DNA of 50,095 nucleotides from Polymorphobacter multimanifer (GCF_014205635.1 NZ_JACIIV010000026.1:1-50095); one strand, 5' to 3'; shown: positions 26,127-37,048, counted from the first letter of the stretch. Made by a program: numbers and translations. The notes: a model not told the origin generated them from the sequence alone.

Positions 26127-29100
26127 TCAAAAGGCGAGCCCGAGTGTCACCCTGCCTTCGGTCCAGCGGCTGCCGACATCGGCACGGCTGGTTGCGGCGG
26201 CGTTGAGGCTCCAGCGACCGGCAGCCAGGCCGGCGCCGACATCGAAGGCCAGCGAGTCGCGTGGCAGGTTGCCATTGCTGAGGACAAAGCGCTGATCGGG
26301 CATGGCGGCGAAGCGTGCCTCCACGCCGTCCTGGGCGCCGCCAAGGCGATGCATCCAGTGCGTGCCCAGTCGCGAGGTGAAGCGCAGGCCGCCCAGGATC
26401 ATTTCCGGCGCAAGCGTCAGGCCGACCCGCGTTTCGGCGCGCTGCCAATGGCTGCGGTCGACAAGCAGCGCCAGTCCGCTCGCGCCTTCGCGCATCGCGT
26501 CGCCTTCAACCCGGCGATAGCTGATCGCCGCACCAAGGCTGGCGTTGAGCCAGCCAGCTGGTGGTGACCAGGAAATCTGGCTTTCGGAGGCGAACAGCCC
26601 GTTGGTCTGGCGGTTGATGCCCAGCCCGCCACCGGCAACGCTGCGGCTGCCATCGAAGCGGCCGCGGCCGCCGGCGAGGCTGGCGACAATGCGAAGGGAC
26701 GGCGTCGGCGCCACCAGCACCCGACCCGTGAGGATTGTCGTTTCGCTGTGGCCGTTGCCTGCGGTGAACTGCGCGTCGCGCGCCATCCAGACCATGCCCA
26801 TCCCCAGCTCGACATCGTCCCCGGCCATGGTGGTGATGCCGCTGGCATAGCCGATGCCGTTGCCTTGGCCGATGCCCGAATTGCCGTTCGGCAAACCGCC
26901 GAAAGAGGCCGACCAGCGGCCCGGCGCGCCTGCACTGGCGGCCTGGCCAACAAGCGTCAGCCCCGCCGTTGGCGCCGAATGCCCAAGCCGGGCCGGCGCC
27001 GCGGCAGTGACGGCGAGAGCGCTGTCGAGCATCGCCCCGGCAATCGCCAGCGAGCGTGTAGGCAGCGCCGGCGCATCGGCGGTCAACCGCGCGCGCAACG
27101 CATCTGCGCTCGGGATTGCCTGCAACTGCACGATGGTATCTGCCACCGCGCCGGTTGCCATCGGCGTCAAGGCATCGAGCGCCGCACCATAGCTGGCAGC
27201 AAGGCCCGGGGCGGCCAATCCGGCCATCGGCTGAACCTGGACCTGCACCCGGTAGCGGGTGTTGCCAACCGCAAGTCCGGCGCTGAACCTGCGCAGCGCC
27301 GTGTTTCCGGGCAGCGCCACGGTGAGCAGGCTGCTGTTCACCGGGCCGGCTGACTGGATCACGTCCCAGCTGGTCTTGTCGACGAACACGCCATTATCAC
27401 CCAGCGCCACGACCAGCGCGCCGCGCGGCTGGAACAACGCCGTGCTGCCGCTCGCCAGCGCCCCCAATGTGCCATCCGAATAGATCAGCGTCGTCAGCTT
27501 GTGGCCGGTTTGCGACAGGCCACCCTGGATGAAGACGCGCCCGGCCTCGATGCGGGTGAAATCAGTCGGATTCCAGGGAATGAAGCCGAAATTGGCCTGT
27601 CCGGCGCCGGTCTTCAAAAGGCTCTCGAATCCGCTGATGCCGCCGCCCAGCGTCACGCCGCCATCGATGATGATCGCGTCGTTCCCGCTACCGCCGATCA
27701 ACTGTCCGCTTACGATCGGCGTGTTGCGGATCGTGATGCTGTCGTTGCCGCCGCCGAGTTCGATGGTGCCGCTTGTGCTGCCACCCAGCAGGCTGACGGT
27801 GTCGACGCCGCTCCCGGTCCAGATCGACCAGTCGCCGGTGATGGTGCCGCGGTTGACGATGCTGTTGATGCCGCCGCTGGTGCGGATGCCATAGCTGGCA
27901 GCACTGCTCACGCTCAGCGGAAGCGCCGTCTGGCTGCCGTTGCCCGATTTTACCGCTTCCGGAGACGCGGTGTTGGTAGCCGATGCGCTGGCGATGATGT
28001 TGCCGTCGTTGGTGATGGTGCTGCCCGCTGTTCGCAGGTCGATGCCCACCGCCAGCGTGCCCGTGGTCTGGACAGACGCCACGGCAACGGCATCGCCATC
28101 GACGCCGTTGCCGAAGGCGCCGGCCCGGGCGATGGCAACGGGGGTGGCAATTGCGCTGATCGTGCCCGAGTTTTCGATGGTGATCGCGTTGGTGGTGGAT
28201 CGGATACCATAGGCCTGGGTCCCGTTGACGATCGCCGTGGCGTTGGCAAAGGCATCGATGCTGGTATTGAAGCTGCCCGACGGGTTGGCGCCGGCAACCG
28301 CTTCGGCAAGCGGTGCGCTTACCGCCCGGATCTCGCCGGTATTGATCAGCACGCCACCGATCGTCTCCACAGCGATAGCGACGGTGTCCGAGGCATTGGC
28401 GCCCGAAGTGGCTCGCGCATCGGGATCCACCACACCGAGCCCGTTCGCGCCGGCATTGGCACCGGCGAGCGCGACCGGTCGCATATCCACGCTGATCTGC
28501 TTGTTGTTGACGAGCGTCAGCCTGCTGGTCGACGCGATTGCGCGGCCGATACTGTCGACCAGCGTGCTCAAGGAGGTCGCCGTTGCATCGCCCGAAACGC
28601 CGGCATTGCCATTGCCGAGCGCCCGTGCATCGACAAGACCCCGGCCGATCACCACGATGCTGCCGGAATTGGCGACACTGTTGCCACTGCCGGCGCCGAG
28701 ACCGATGCCGGTCGCCAACACCCGGCTGCTCGCCGAAGCGTCTGCAAAGGCATCGACATCAAGGCCGCCGGCAACACCGTTGGATGTCGCGATGGCCTGC
28801 ACGCTGCCGTCGACGCCGGCGCCCCGGGCACCCAGCGTGAGTTGGAGCAGCGCGCCGCTGCGGATGGTGACATTGGAGGCACCGCCGGCATCGATGACCA
28901 GCCCGCCGGTCAAGCCACCTTCGGCGCGAGCGCGGGCGATGCCGTCGGCGAACAGCGCGCCCGAATTGACAAAGACGCCGGGATTGATCGTCGTTCCGCC
29001 CCGGACCATGAGGGTGCCGCCCAGGTTGAACGTGTCGGCGCCGATGCCTGCGGTGATGCCGTTGGCGACCGCTTCCCCGCGGGTGACGGCGGCGGCGGTG

Positions 29101-32100
29101 GCGCTGCCGATGCTGGCCCCGGCAGCCGCCGAGCCGCGCGCGTCGACCAGAACATCGACCTCGATGCTCGATCGGTCACCGGTGGCAATGCTGTTGGTGC
29201 CATTGCCCGCTTCGATCCCGCTGGCGGCACTGCGCACCAGCGCCGCGGTGGCGCCGCCGGCAGCACCGACAAAAGCGAAGCTGGCCGAATTGAACAGGAT
29301 GCCGGCCCGGCCGATGACGCGGAGGTCCGAATTGAGCAGGATGGTGTCGTTGCCGGTGTCGGTCGCGATGCCGGCCGCCGTCGACAGGCTCGAAGCGGCG
29401 CCATTGTTGAGCGCGGCCCCCAAAAACACCCGCGAACCACTCGCCAGCGTGCTGTCGGCGCGCGCCAGCACGGTAAAGGGAATGCGATCGCTGTTGTCGA
29501 GGGTGATGCTGTTGTTGCCGTTGCCGCCACCAAGCCCGAGTGCTCGGGCAGTGGCACCGATGGCGGCATCGCTGCTCGCCACACCCAGCGCCGAAAGGCC
29601 GCTGGCCTGATAGCCGGCATTGGCCACCGCACTGATGGTGCCGACGCCGGTGAAGCCGATGCTGTCGTTGCCGATGCCGGCTTCGACACCCGTTGCCACG
29701 ACCGAGGCCCGGAACCGCCCGGCCTGGTTTACAGCGCCCAGCAGCGTGAAGTTGCTCGACCGGATATCGAGGGTCGCCGTGCTGCTCACATCGAGAAGGC
29801 CGGCCACCGTGATGCCATCGTTGCCGCTACCGCCGCCGACGCCGAGCGCCGTGGCGGTGCCGCTGCCGAGACCGTTGCTGCTGGCAAGGCCGAGCAGGCT
29901 CAGGTTCGAAGCCACACTGGTCACGCCCGCTGCAGCGTCGAGCGCCAGCCGGCTGCCCGCAGCGATGGAGATCAGGTCGTCATCGGCACCGCCATCGATG
30001 CCGATGGTATCGGCAGTCGCGAGGAAGCCTGCTTCGCCGCTGGCGACGCCGACGAGGGCGAGCGCGCGGGCGACGGCGGTGATCTGGCTGCTGGCGCCAA
30101 GCGTGCTCGTTCCGCTGTGCAGGATGCTGTCGGCGCCGCTGCCGCCCAGAATACCCTGTGTCGTGCTCGATGCCAGCGTGCGGGCGGCGTTGATGCTGCC
30201 GCCGACAAGGGTGGCACTCCAGTCCGCACCGCTGCTGGTGGCGGTGCTGGCCAGCAGCATCGTGCCGTCCATGCGGACGCTGTCGATTCCGGCCCCGCCG
30301 TCGATGCCGGTGATGCGGGCATCCACGCTGTTGTCGGCATTGGCCAGGCTGATGCCGACGCCGGTGCCCGAAAGCGAACTGCTGCGTGCCGTAGCCGTCG
30401 CTGTGCCGATCAGCGTGCCGGAATTGCGCAGGATGTCGTTGTTGTCACCGCCTGCGAGGCCGCTGATGGTGGCGAGCACGCTGGTGGTGGTGGTGGCGAT
30501 GGTCCCGCCGAGCAGCGTGATGGCGGTCCGCTGCGTGCCGCCGCCGGCCATGGCGGACAGGGTGAGAGTGCCGCTGTTGATCAGCGTATCGCGCCCGGCA
30601 TTTCCGCTCAGGCCGGCGGTGGAGGCGCGGATCAACGTGCTGGTATTCGAGATGCTGGCGCCGATCAGGCTGATGGCGGTGCCGACATCGCTGGTGCCGG
30701 CGTTGGCGTTCAGGCGGAGCTGACCGCTGTTGAAGGCAATATTGGTGCTGGACGCGAGATCGCCGGCGCCGGTATCGATGCCGACTGCCCGCGCAAAACT
30801 GTCCATGCCGCCGAAGCCGGCGTTGGCGCCGACACCGGTAAAATTCATCCGGTCGTTGCGCACCGTGCTGGTTGCCGCAAGTGTCGCGATGCCGCTGGTT
30901 TCGAGCTGGTCGTCGCCGCTGGCGCCATCGATGGCGGCGATGGCGGCGTCGGCAATGTTGCGGCTGCGCGCGACCGCGGCCCCTGCCACGCCGATGGTAT
31001 CGCTGTCGGACCGGGCTGCAGCCGCGACTGTGCCGGTCACGTTGCCACCCAGCACCAGCACGTCGGTGCCGCTACCGCCGGACAGGCCGATTCCCCGCCC
31101 GGTGGCGCGCGCCCCCAGCGTGGCGTCGATGCCGCCGATGATATTGACCGTGGTACCGTCGGTGCGGGCATTGGCGGTCGCGCCCAGCGCGAGTGTGCCG
31201 CTGGTTATGATGAAATCGCCGCCATCGCCGCTGCGGGCGAGCGCGCTGTCGGCCGTGGCGTTCAGCTGGGTCGCGCCGATGTCGGCGCCGGCCAGGCTAA
31301 TGCCGATCCGGTCGCTGGTGGCGGTGGCGAGGCTGGTGGCGGTGGTGGTGCCGCTCAACTGCGCTTCGTCGCGCCCGCTGCCGCCGCGATAGCCGGTGGC
31401 GGTCACGCTCGCCCGGCTGCCGAGCATGGCAGCGTTGACGCCGGTCAGTGTCACCGCCAGCGAAGAGGGCTCCGCCGTCGCGGCTGCCACCGCGCTGGTG
31501 TCGGTCAGCATCGCATCGTTGCGCCCGTTGCCGCCGGCGACGCCGGTCGCATGCGCGGTGGCACTGAGGCTGCTGTCCTGCCCGGCCGCGCCGACGGCAG
31601 TAACGCCGTAGCTGTCGCCGGTCAGGCCCGCCGTTGCACTGGCGCGGCTGTCCCGCGCTCGAATGACGTCGTCGCCGGCGCCGCCGTCGATGGCGGTGGC
31701 AATGGCCGATGTGGTGCTGCCCAGCGTGGCCAGGCCAGCGCCCGTCAGTTGCACCGTCACTGTGTCGATGTCGCTGCTGCTTCTGGCGGTAGCGGTAGTG
31801 CGCTTTTCCGACACGATGATGTCGTTGTCATCGCCGCCGGAGATGCCGGTGGCGGCGGCAATGCCGCTGTTGCTGATATCGGCGATAGTGGCACCGGTGA
31901 AGCCGATCCCGATGCTGCTCGCAGTCGCGGTGGCGGTGGCTGTCGCGGCCACGCTGCCGGCGGCCAGGATGCCGTCGCGGCCGCCGCCGCCGTCGAGGCC
32001 GATGGCCGTCGCGCCGGCGCTGTTCGACATGTCGCCGATATTCGCGCCGGTCAGGGTCAGCGACAGGCTGCTGCCGGTGCTGGCGGCGGTGGCCGCGACC

Positions 32101-35100
32101 GTCACATCGCCTTTGGCCGTCAGGCTGTCGCTGCCATCGCTGCCGCTCTGGCCGGTGGCGGCGGCAAGGCTGCTGGTGCCCGATGTCAGGATGTTGGCGC
32201 CCGCCCCGACCCCGATCGGAAAGGCAAAGCTGTAGCTGGCGCCGGTGGCGCTGACGATGCTGCTCACGTTCAGCGGCCCGTTGCTGATGAGCACGTCGTT
32301 GCCGCCGCCCGGCCCGCTGTCCCCGGCAAGGCCGGTGGCGCTGGCGGTAGAAGCAAGGCTGCTGTCGATATAACTGCCCGCCAGCGCAAGGCCGATGGCA
32401 AAGCTTGCCGACACGGCCACGCTGGTCTGTTGCGCGGTGCTTGTCGCCGCGACGGTAACCGAGTCGCGGGCGATCAGCGTGTCGCTGCCCGCCCCGCCGA
32501 CCAGGCCGGCGGCATTGGCGACGCTGCCGACCGAACCGAGCACGCCGGCGCCCCCCACCCCAACGCCGAACACCGAGAAGCCGAGCCCGACCGACACGCC
32601 GAGATTGCGCGCCGAGGCGGTGGCGGTGCTGGAGACCGCGCCGCCCAGATCGAGGCTGTCGTTGCCGTCGCCACCATCGGCCGCGATCGCCGACGCGTCT
32701 GCATCGGTGCTGCTGTCGACCAGCGCCACGCCGGCACCGACGCCCTGATAGGCGCCGGACAGCTGCACCCCCACCGTGGTGCTGCGGGCGTTGGCGTTCG
32801 CGCTGCTGCCGACCCTGCCGGCCAGGACCAGCATGTCGTTGCCGCTGCCCAGTGCCGCGCCGGTGGTGGTGGCGGTTGCGTCGGTTTCTGCCAGCGCCAC
32901 TGCGGCACCGGCGGCGACGCCGTTGACGACACCGGTGACGCTCACCGAAGCGCTGGTGTTCTGGGCATCGGCACTGGCCGTGCCCGACATGCTGCCGCGG
33001 CCATCGATGCTGTCATCGCCGCTGCCGGCGGCGAGCACTGTGGCGGCGGCATCGGCGCCGACACCGGACGAAACAACGCTGGCGCCCAAAGCCACGCCAT
33101 TGTTGGCTCCGGCGATGCTGACACCGACGCCGGTGGTGGTGGTACTGGCGGTGCTGGCGGCGGTGACCTGCTCGTCGAGCGTCGCGCGGTCGGTTCCGGC
33201 GCCGAGATCGACGGCAGTGGCCGTCGCGAGGCTGCCGGCATCGGCCAGAATCACGCCAGCGCCGACACCGACGCCATTGTTGGCGCCCGCCACATTGGCA
33301 GCGATCTTGAGCGTCGTGGTGGTAGCGGTTGCGTTCACCGCAGCACCGCGCAGCATAACGCTGTCGGCGCCGTCTCCCGCCGCCAGAGCGCCTGCATCCG
33401 CGGTCGCCAGCGTGGTGGCGACCACCACCGCCGCTCCGGCACCGACACCGTTGTTGGCGCCCGAAACGTTGACACCGGCACTGTCACTGCCCGCCGTGGC
33501 AAGGGCAAGCGCGCTGAGGCCGGCGCCGAATTGGGCGCGGTCATCGCCTTCGCCCAGATCGACGGCGCGGGCGCTGCCCGTGGCGGTGACATCGGCGAGC
33601 ACGACACCGGCGCCGGCACCCACGCCATTCAGTGCCCCCGAAACTTCGATCGCCACGCTTTTCACATCACTGTCGGCCGAACCGATCACCGCCAGCGCGG
33701 CGGATGTGACCAGCTGGTCGTTGCCGCCGCCCAGCGCCGCGCCGAACGCGCTGCCGTCACTGCCGAAACGGGTCGAAATGACCGACGCCCCGGCACCGAC
33801 GCCATTCTTCGCTCCGGCCACGGTCAAGCCGACGCTGACACTGTCGAGCGATGCGGCGGCAGAAGCCAGCACCGGGCCGCCCAATGTCACCCGGTCGTTG
33901 CCGCCGCCACTGTCGATGCCGGCGGACCGGGCGGATGCGCTGCCATCGCCCAAGATAACGCCTGCACCGGCGCCGACACCGTCCATCGCGCCCGACACGC
34001 CGATCGTAACCACAATGATGTCGGCATCGCTGCCCGCGTTCGCCACTAGCGCGCCGCGCGCTTCGATGACATCGTCGCCGCCTCCGCTGCTGATCGCAGC
34101 CGCATCGGCCATGGCTGCTGTATCGATCTTGACGACGGCGGCGCCGATCGCGACGCCCTGCTTGGTGCCTTCGACGCTGATGCTGTTGCCATTGACCGTG
34201 TTGGCCGCACTGGCGACGGCGCTGATCGGGCCGGTGGCGAACAGGCTGTTGGTGCCGCCCGCCAGGTCGATGCCACGGGCAAGCGCGGTTGCGCTGGAAT
34301 CGGCGAGCACCAGCCCGACTCCGGCCGCAACTCCGGATTCGCCGCCGGCCACCGCCAGCGAGGTTTCCGACGACAATCCGGTTACCGCAGCGCTGCTGGC
34401 GATGGTGGCGCCGCTCCTCACCTGGTCTTCGAACATGCTGCCGCGCAGGCCGAAGGCGCTGGCGGTGCCGGCGGCTTCGAGCTCGAAGATGCTGACAGCG
34501 ATCGCCGCACCTTTCTTGGCAGCGCCGATATTGGCCGCCACGCCGATGCGCTGGAAGGCGGCTTCGGCGCCGATGTCGATCACCGCACCGTCGCGCAGGG
34601 TCGTCCGCCCGAGCGCGATCCCCGATGGCAGCGGCCGTGGGAAATTGGTGGGATCGAGCGTGAAGCGATCGATCCCGATGGCTGTCGCCTGCGAACGATA
34701 ATCGGTGGTCAGGAAGCTGCCGGTGCCGGCGAGTCCCTTTTCCGTCGCCACCGAGACATTGACCGCAACGGCAATCGATTCGACATCGCTCGTCGCCCGC
34801 GCCTTGATCGACCCGGCGGTCACCTGGTCGGCAAGATCGCCAGCGAAGATTCCGGTCGCTGACGCTGTCGATTGCATGTCGGCATCGATCATCTGGGCAT
34901 TGAGCGTGAAGCCCTTCTTGACCGCGGAGACTTTCACATTGGCCTTCAGCGCCTGCACCAGCGCATCGGCCGAAACATCGATGCTGCCGGCGCTGTCGAT
35001 CAGGTCGATGCCGGCGCCGCCGGTGATGCCCATGGTGGTGGCGCCCGCGAGGCTCAGGCTGAACACCACCGACCCGCCGAGGTTGAGCGCCTTGTCGTCA

Positions 35101-36923
35101 TTGCTCACCGTGACATCGGCATCGAGCATTCGCGATCGCGCGCTGCTCGTGGCGGCGAGCGTCGATCCCGCGAGGGTGAAAACGCGGTCGTTGCCGCTGC
35201 CGCCATCGATGCCGCTCGCCTCCGCGACCGCAAACGCGCCGGTGTTGAACACGTCGAGGCTCAGGTTGAAGCTGGTCTCGCTGCTTGCCCCGGCGCCTTC
35301 CTCTTCCGACCCTTCGAGGAAGCTGGCAACATCCAGCTTGAACTGCCCGGTATCGGCCTCGGCCTCCGCGGTGAGTTTGATGGCACCGCCATGGGTGATG
35401 ACGTCGAGCCCGCTTCCGCCCAGGATGCCCGCCGCAAACGCCGCTGCCGCTGCCGAAGCATCGTCGCTCAGGCCGATCGAGATTGCATCCATCAGCTTGC
35501 CGGCTGCAGTATCCGAAACGCCGAGGGCTTCGTTGATCGGCACGGCGATCTGCACCGCCGTGGTCGTCATTTCGGCCTTGGCGCTGCCGGTGATGGTACC
35601 GCTGTTGACGATGATGTCGTGGTTGAAGCCACCGGTCGCTTCGACGAGTGGATCATGGTCGCCAAGGATTCCCGCCACCCGCGCCACTGCACCACGCCCC
35701 GGCTCGTCGGGGAAAGTCGGCGGCTCGAACAACATTTCGATGGCAGTGCCGTCGATTCCCGCGTCGGTGAAGGCGATGCTGGTGCGGATCAACGACGTCT
35801 CGGCCGAAAGCGACAGCGCGCCGCTGTTGCTGATCCGATCATTGCCCAGGCCGCCGACCAGCCCCAGCGCCCGGGCATTGGCGCCGCTTTCGGGGCTGGT
35901 ATCGGGCACCAGAATTTCGGGCAGGGTATAGCCGGCAGCGACGACGGCGATACCGGTCTCTATCAGGCGTGCGATCGCGTTGGCCTCGGCGCGGCCGGCA
36001 TTGCTCAGCACGTCGTCGCCGGCGCCGGCGTCCATCACCCGGGCCATGCCATTCGCGACGGCGGCGCTTTCCGGGCTGCCGACAACCAGGCCGGCGATCG
36101 TGAGATCGGTGCTGACCGCCAGGCTGTTGGCGGTGACCCCGATCTCGCCGGCAACCCCGATAGCCAGCGTATCGGCACCACCGCCCGCGAGCAGCCCGAT
36201 TGCATCGGCGGTGCTCGTCAGCAGTTGCGGCTCGTTCGACAAATTGGCGAGGCTGACGTTCAGCTCGGTCCGTGTGCCGGTGGCGGCGGCGTTGCTCTCC
36301 AGCCGGCCATCCACCGCCAGCGAGGTGTTGCCGGTGGTATCGGCCAGCCCGATCGCGACGACGTCAAGCTCGGCGGTCAGCGAGTCAGGCGTCAGCGTCG
36401 TCGGCACACTGACATCCATGTCGAGCTTGCCGAGGTTGAAACTGCCGGTGGCGTTCACCGTCAACCGGCCGCCCAGGCGCAGCACGTCATCTCCCGCGCC
36501 GCCATCGGCACCGATCACGGTGATACGGGTCAGCGGCGACTCGGTGAACAACCCAAGGGTGGGCAGGTCGAGCGGCAGGCTGGCATAAATGCGGGTCTGG
36601 CCGAGCTTGCCGTCCACGGTGCCACGGCCGCCGAGCAGCAAATCGTCATTGCCGCCCAGCGCGTCGATCCCGATGATCCGCTGCGCCGGTGCCAGCCCGA
36701 ACACATCAGGTGACCGGTCCACGCTGTAGTCGACGAGAATGAGGTTGAGCAGGTCGGCCCCGGCGGTCAGCGATCGGCCGGTGCGCAACTCCTCGGGCAG
36801 CGCCGCCAGCGCCGGGGTCATGCCGATCATCGCCGACGTGGCGAGCAGGGCCAGACGGCTACCAGTCTGGCGAACCGGATCTGAGCCCGGTCGGACAGAC
36901 ATGATTCTGTGTGACGTGTTCAT
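26127..36923 (-). CDS. Giant autotransporter with RTX-like repeat passenger
   Basis: A 3598-residue surface protein in one unbroken frame. ATG 36923 is chosen because of the upstream GGGGG and a fitting extended signal peptide (cut after PALAA at about residue 41). The passenger has three parts. About residues 90-2660 hold tandem diverged units, each opening with an RTX-like motif such as GGGNDRVTL or GGSGNDRVF. A poly-Ala/Ser glycine-rich region with NSGTI-type beta-helix repeats follows. Then comes a pertactin-like stalk (RIEAGRVFIQGGLSQTGHKL). The last 290 or so residues, from LTLVGQAASAGAPGRW to RVTLGLAF, are an autotransporter beta-barrel that inserts in the outer membrane and ends in Phe. 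The large, repetitive, Ca-binding-like passenger suggests adhesion or biofilm. A winged-helix regulator is divergent upstream. Confidence 0.93.
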   Translation of the reverse strand: MNTSHRIMSVRPGSDPVRQTGSRLALLATSAMIGMTPALAALPEELRTGRSLTAGADLLNLILVDYSVDRSPDVFGLAPAQRIIGIDALGGNDDLLLGGRGTVDGKLGQTRIYASLPLDLPTLGLFTESPLTRITVIGADGGAGDDVLRLGGRLTVNATGSFNLGKLDMDVSVPTTLTPDSLTAELDVVAIGLADTTGNTSLAVDGRLESNAAATGTRTELNVSLANLSNEPQLLTSTADAIGLLAGGGADTLAIGVAGEIGVTANSLAVSTDLTIAGLVVGSPESAAVANGMARVMDAGAGDDVLSNAGRAEANAIARLIETGIAVVAAGYTLPEILVPDTSPESGANARALGLVGGLGNDRISNSGALSLSAETSLIRTSIAFTDAGIDGTAIEMLFEPPTFPDEPGRGAVARVAGILGDHDPLVEATGGFNHDIIVNSGTITGSAKAEMTTTAVQIAVPINEALGVSDTAAGKLMDAISIGLSDDASAAAAAFAAGILGGSGLDVITHGGAIKLTAEAEADTGQFKLDVASFLEGSEEEGAGASSETSFNLSLDVFNTGAFAVAEASGIDGGSGNDRVFTLAGSTLAATSSARSRMLDADVTVSNDDKALNLGGSVVFSLSLAGATTMGITGGAGIDLIDSAGSIDVSADALVQALKANVKVSAVKKGFTLNAQMIDADMQSTASATGIFAGDLADQVTAGSIKARATSDVESIAVAVNVSVATEKGLAGTGSFLTTDYRSQATAIGIDRFTLDPTNFPRPLPSGIALGRTTLRDGAVIDIGAEAAFQRIGVAANIGAAKKGAAIAVSIFELEAAGTASAFGLRGSMFEDQVRSGATIASSAAVTGLSSETSLAVAGGESGVAAGVGLVLADSSATALARGIDLAGGTNSLFATGPISAVASAANTVNGNSISVEGTKQGVAIGAAVVKIDTAAMADAAAISSGGGDDVIEARGALVANAGSDADIIVVTIGVSGAMDGVGAGAGVILGDGSASARSAGIDSGGGNDRVTLGGPVLASAAASLDSVSVGLTVAGAKNGVGAGASVISTRFGSDGSAFGAALGGGNDQLVTSAALAVIGSADSDVKSVAIEVSGALNGVGAGAGVVLADVTATGSARAVDLGEGDDRAQFGAGLSALALATAGSDSAGVNVSGANNGVGAGAAVVVATTLATADAGALAAGDGADSVMLRGAAVNATATTTTLKIAANVAGANNGVGVGAGVILADAGSLATATAVDLGAGTDRATLDEQVTAASTASTTTTGVGVSIAGANNGVALGASVVSSGVGADAAATVLAAGSGDDSIDGRGSMSGTASADAQNTSASVSVTGVVNGVAAGAAVALAETDATATTTGAALGSGNDMLVLAGRVGSSANANARSTTVGVQLSGAYQGVGAGVALVDSSTDADASAIAADGGDGNDSLDLGGAVSSTATASARNLGVSVGLGFSVFGVGVGGAGVLGSVGSVANAAGLVGGAGSDTLIARDSVTVAATSTAQQTSVAVSASFAIGLALAGSYIDSSLASTASATGLAGDSGPGGGNDVLISNGPLNVSSIVSATGASYSFAFPIGVGAGANILTSGTSSLAAATGQSGSDGSDSLTAKGDVTVAATAASTGSSLSLTLTGANIGDMSNSAGATAIGLDGGGGRDGILAAGSVAATATATATASSIGIGFTGATIADISNSGIAAATGISGGDDNDIIVSEKRTTATARSSSDIDTVTVQLTGAGLATLGSTTSAIATAIDGGAGDDVIRARDSRASATAGLTGDSYGVTAVGAAGQDSSLSATAHATGVAGGNGRNDAMLTDTSAVAAATAEPSSLAVTLTGVNAAMLGSRASVTATGYRGGSGRDEAQLSGTTTATSLATATSDRIGISLAGADIGATQLNATADSALARSGDGGDFIITSGTLALGATANARTDGTTVNIIGGIDATLGARATGRGIGLSGGSGTDVLVLGGNVTGTVAAAARSDSDTIGVAGAAVARSRNIADAAIAAIDGASGDDQLETSGIATLAATSTVRNDRMNFTGVGANAGFGGMDSFARAVGIDTGAGDLASSTNIAFNSGQLRLNANAGTSDVGTAISLIGASISNTSTLIRASTAGLSGNAGRDTLINSGTLTLSAMAGGGTQRTAITLLGGTIATTTTSVLATISGLAGGDNNDILRNSGTLIGTATATARSSSLSGTGVGISLANADNSVDARITGIDGGAGIDSVRMDGTMLLASTATSSGADWSATLVGGSINAARTLASSTTQGILGGSGADSILHSGTSTLGASSQITAVARALALVGVASGEAGFLATADTIGIDGGADDDLISIAAGSRLALDAAAGVTSVASNLSLLGLASSNGLGSGTATALGVGGGSGNDGITVAGLLDVSSTATLDIRSSNFTLLGAVNQAGRFRASVVATGVEAGIGNDSIGFTGVGTISAVANAGYQASGLSALGVASSDAAIGATARALGLGGGNGNNSITLDNSDRIPFTVLARADSTLASGSRVFLGAALNNGAASSLSTAAGIATDTGNDTILLNSDLRVIGRAGILFNSASFAFVGAAGGATAALVRSAASGIEAGNGTNSIATGDRSSIEVDVLVDARGSAAAGASIGSATAAAVTRGEAVANGITAGIGADTFNLGGTLMVRGGTTINPGVFVNSGALFADGIARARAEGGLTGGLVIDAGGASNVTIRSGALLQLTLGARGAGVDGSVQAIATSNGVAGGLDVDAFADASASSRVLATGIGLGAGSGNSVANSGSIVVIGRGLVDARALGNGNAGVSGDATATSLSTLVDSIGRAIASTSRLTLVNNKQISVDMRPVALAGANAGANGLGVVDPDARATSGANASDTVAIAVETIGGVLINTGEIRAVSAPLAEAVAGANPSGSFNTSIDAFANATAIVNGTQAYGIRSTTNAITIENSGTISAIATPVAIARAGAFGNGVDGDAVAVASVQTTGTLAVGIDLRTAGSTITNDGNIIASASATNTASPEAVKSGNGSQTALPLSVSSAASYGIRTSGGINSIVNRGTITGDWSIWTGSGVDTVSLLGGSTSGTIELGGGNDSITIRNTPIVSGQLIGGSGNDAIIIDGGVTLGGGISGFESLLKTGAGQANFGFIPWNPTDFTRIEAGRVFIQGGLSQTGHKLTTLIYSDGTLGALASGSTALFQPRGALVVALGDNGVFVDKTSWDVIQSAGPVNSSLLTVALPGNTALRRFSAGLAVGNTRYRVQVQVQPMAGLAAPGLAASYGAALDALTPMATGAVADTIVQLQAIPSADALRARLTADAPALPTRSLAIAGAMLDSALAVTAAAPARLGHSAPTAGLTLVGQAASAGAPGRWSASFGGLPNGNSGIGQGNGIGYASGITTMAGDDVELGMGMVWMARDAQFTAGNGHSETTILTGRVLVAPTPSLRIVASLAGGRGRFDGSRSVAGGGLGINRQTNGLFASESQISWSPPAGWLNASLGAAISYRRVEGDAMREGASGLALLVDRSHWQRAETRVGLTLAPEMILGGLRFTSRLGTHWMHRLGGAQDGVEARFAAMPDQRFVLSNGNLPRDSLAFDVGAGLAAGRWSLNAAATSRADVGSRWTEGRVTLGLAF
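27640..36660 (-). repeat. About 45 diverged tandem units inside the autotransporter
   Basis: The translated repeats run from residue 90 of the autotransporter to near residue 3090. Between about residues 950 and 1550 they are most regular, with a period near 59 residues (about 177 bp). Each has a GG(G/S)G(N/D)D opening, then Gx(L/V) plus alternating Ala/Ser strands, then a core such as VxVSGANNGVGAGAxV, and ends in an AxAxA strand. Only one RTX-like nonapeptide occurs per unit, unlike true RTX arrays where nonapeptides are contiguous. The count is by eye. Confidence 0.8.
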
Positions 36924-37048
36924 GCTGACGAATACCCCCAAGCCACGCAAGCCCGTTCAGGTATTGAGCATTCAGAATCGAATTGGCGGGAGTGTCGAAA
37001 TCGGGGCACATTACGACTCGTTGGCAATGTCGCTGGGGGGCATCTGCA

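Noticed and set aside
27501-34049. A 2182-codon open frame on the plus strand
   Set aside because: It lies entirely antisense to the autotransporter. GC-rich repetitive coding DNA commonly leaves a stop-free antisense frame, and its translation is low-complexity Gly/Ala/Arg with no recognisable domain and no ribosome site.
27640-36660. Periodic DNA repeats considered as a CRISPR array or satellite
   Set aside because: The period is a multiple of three, the units diverge as protein does, and a single reading frame runs through all of them.
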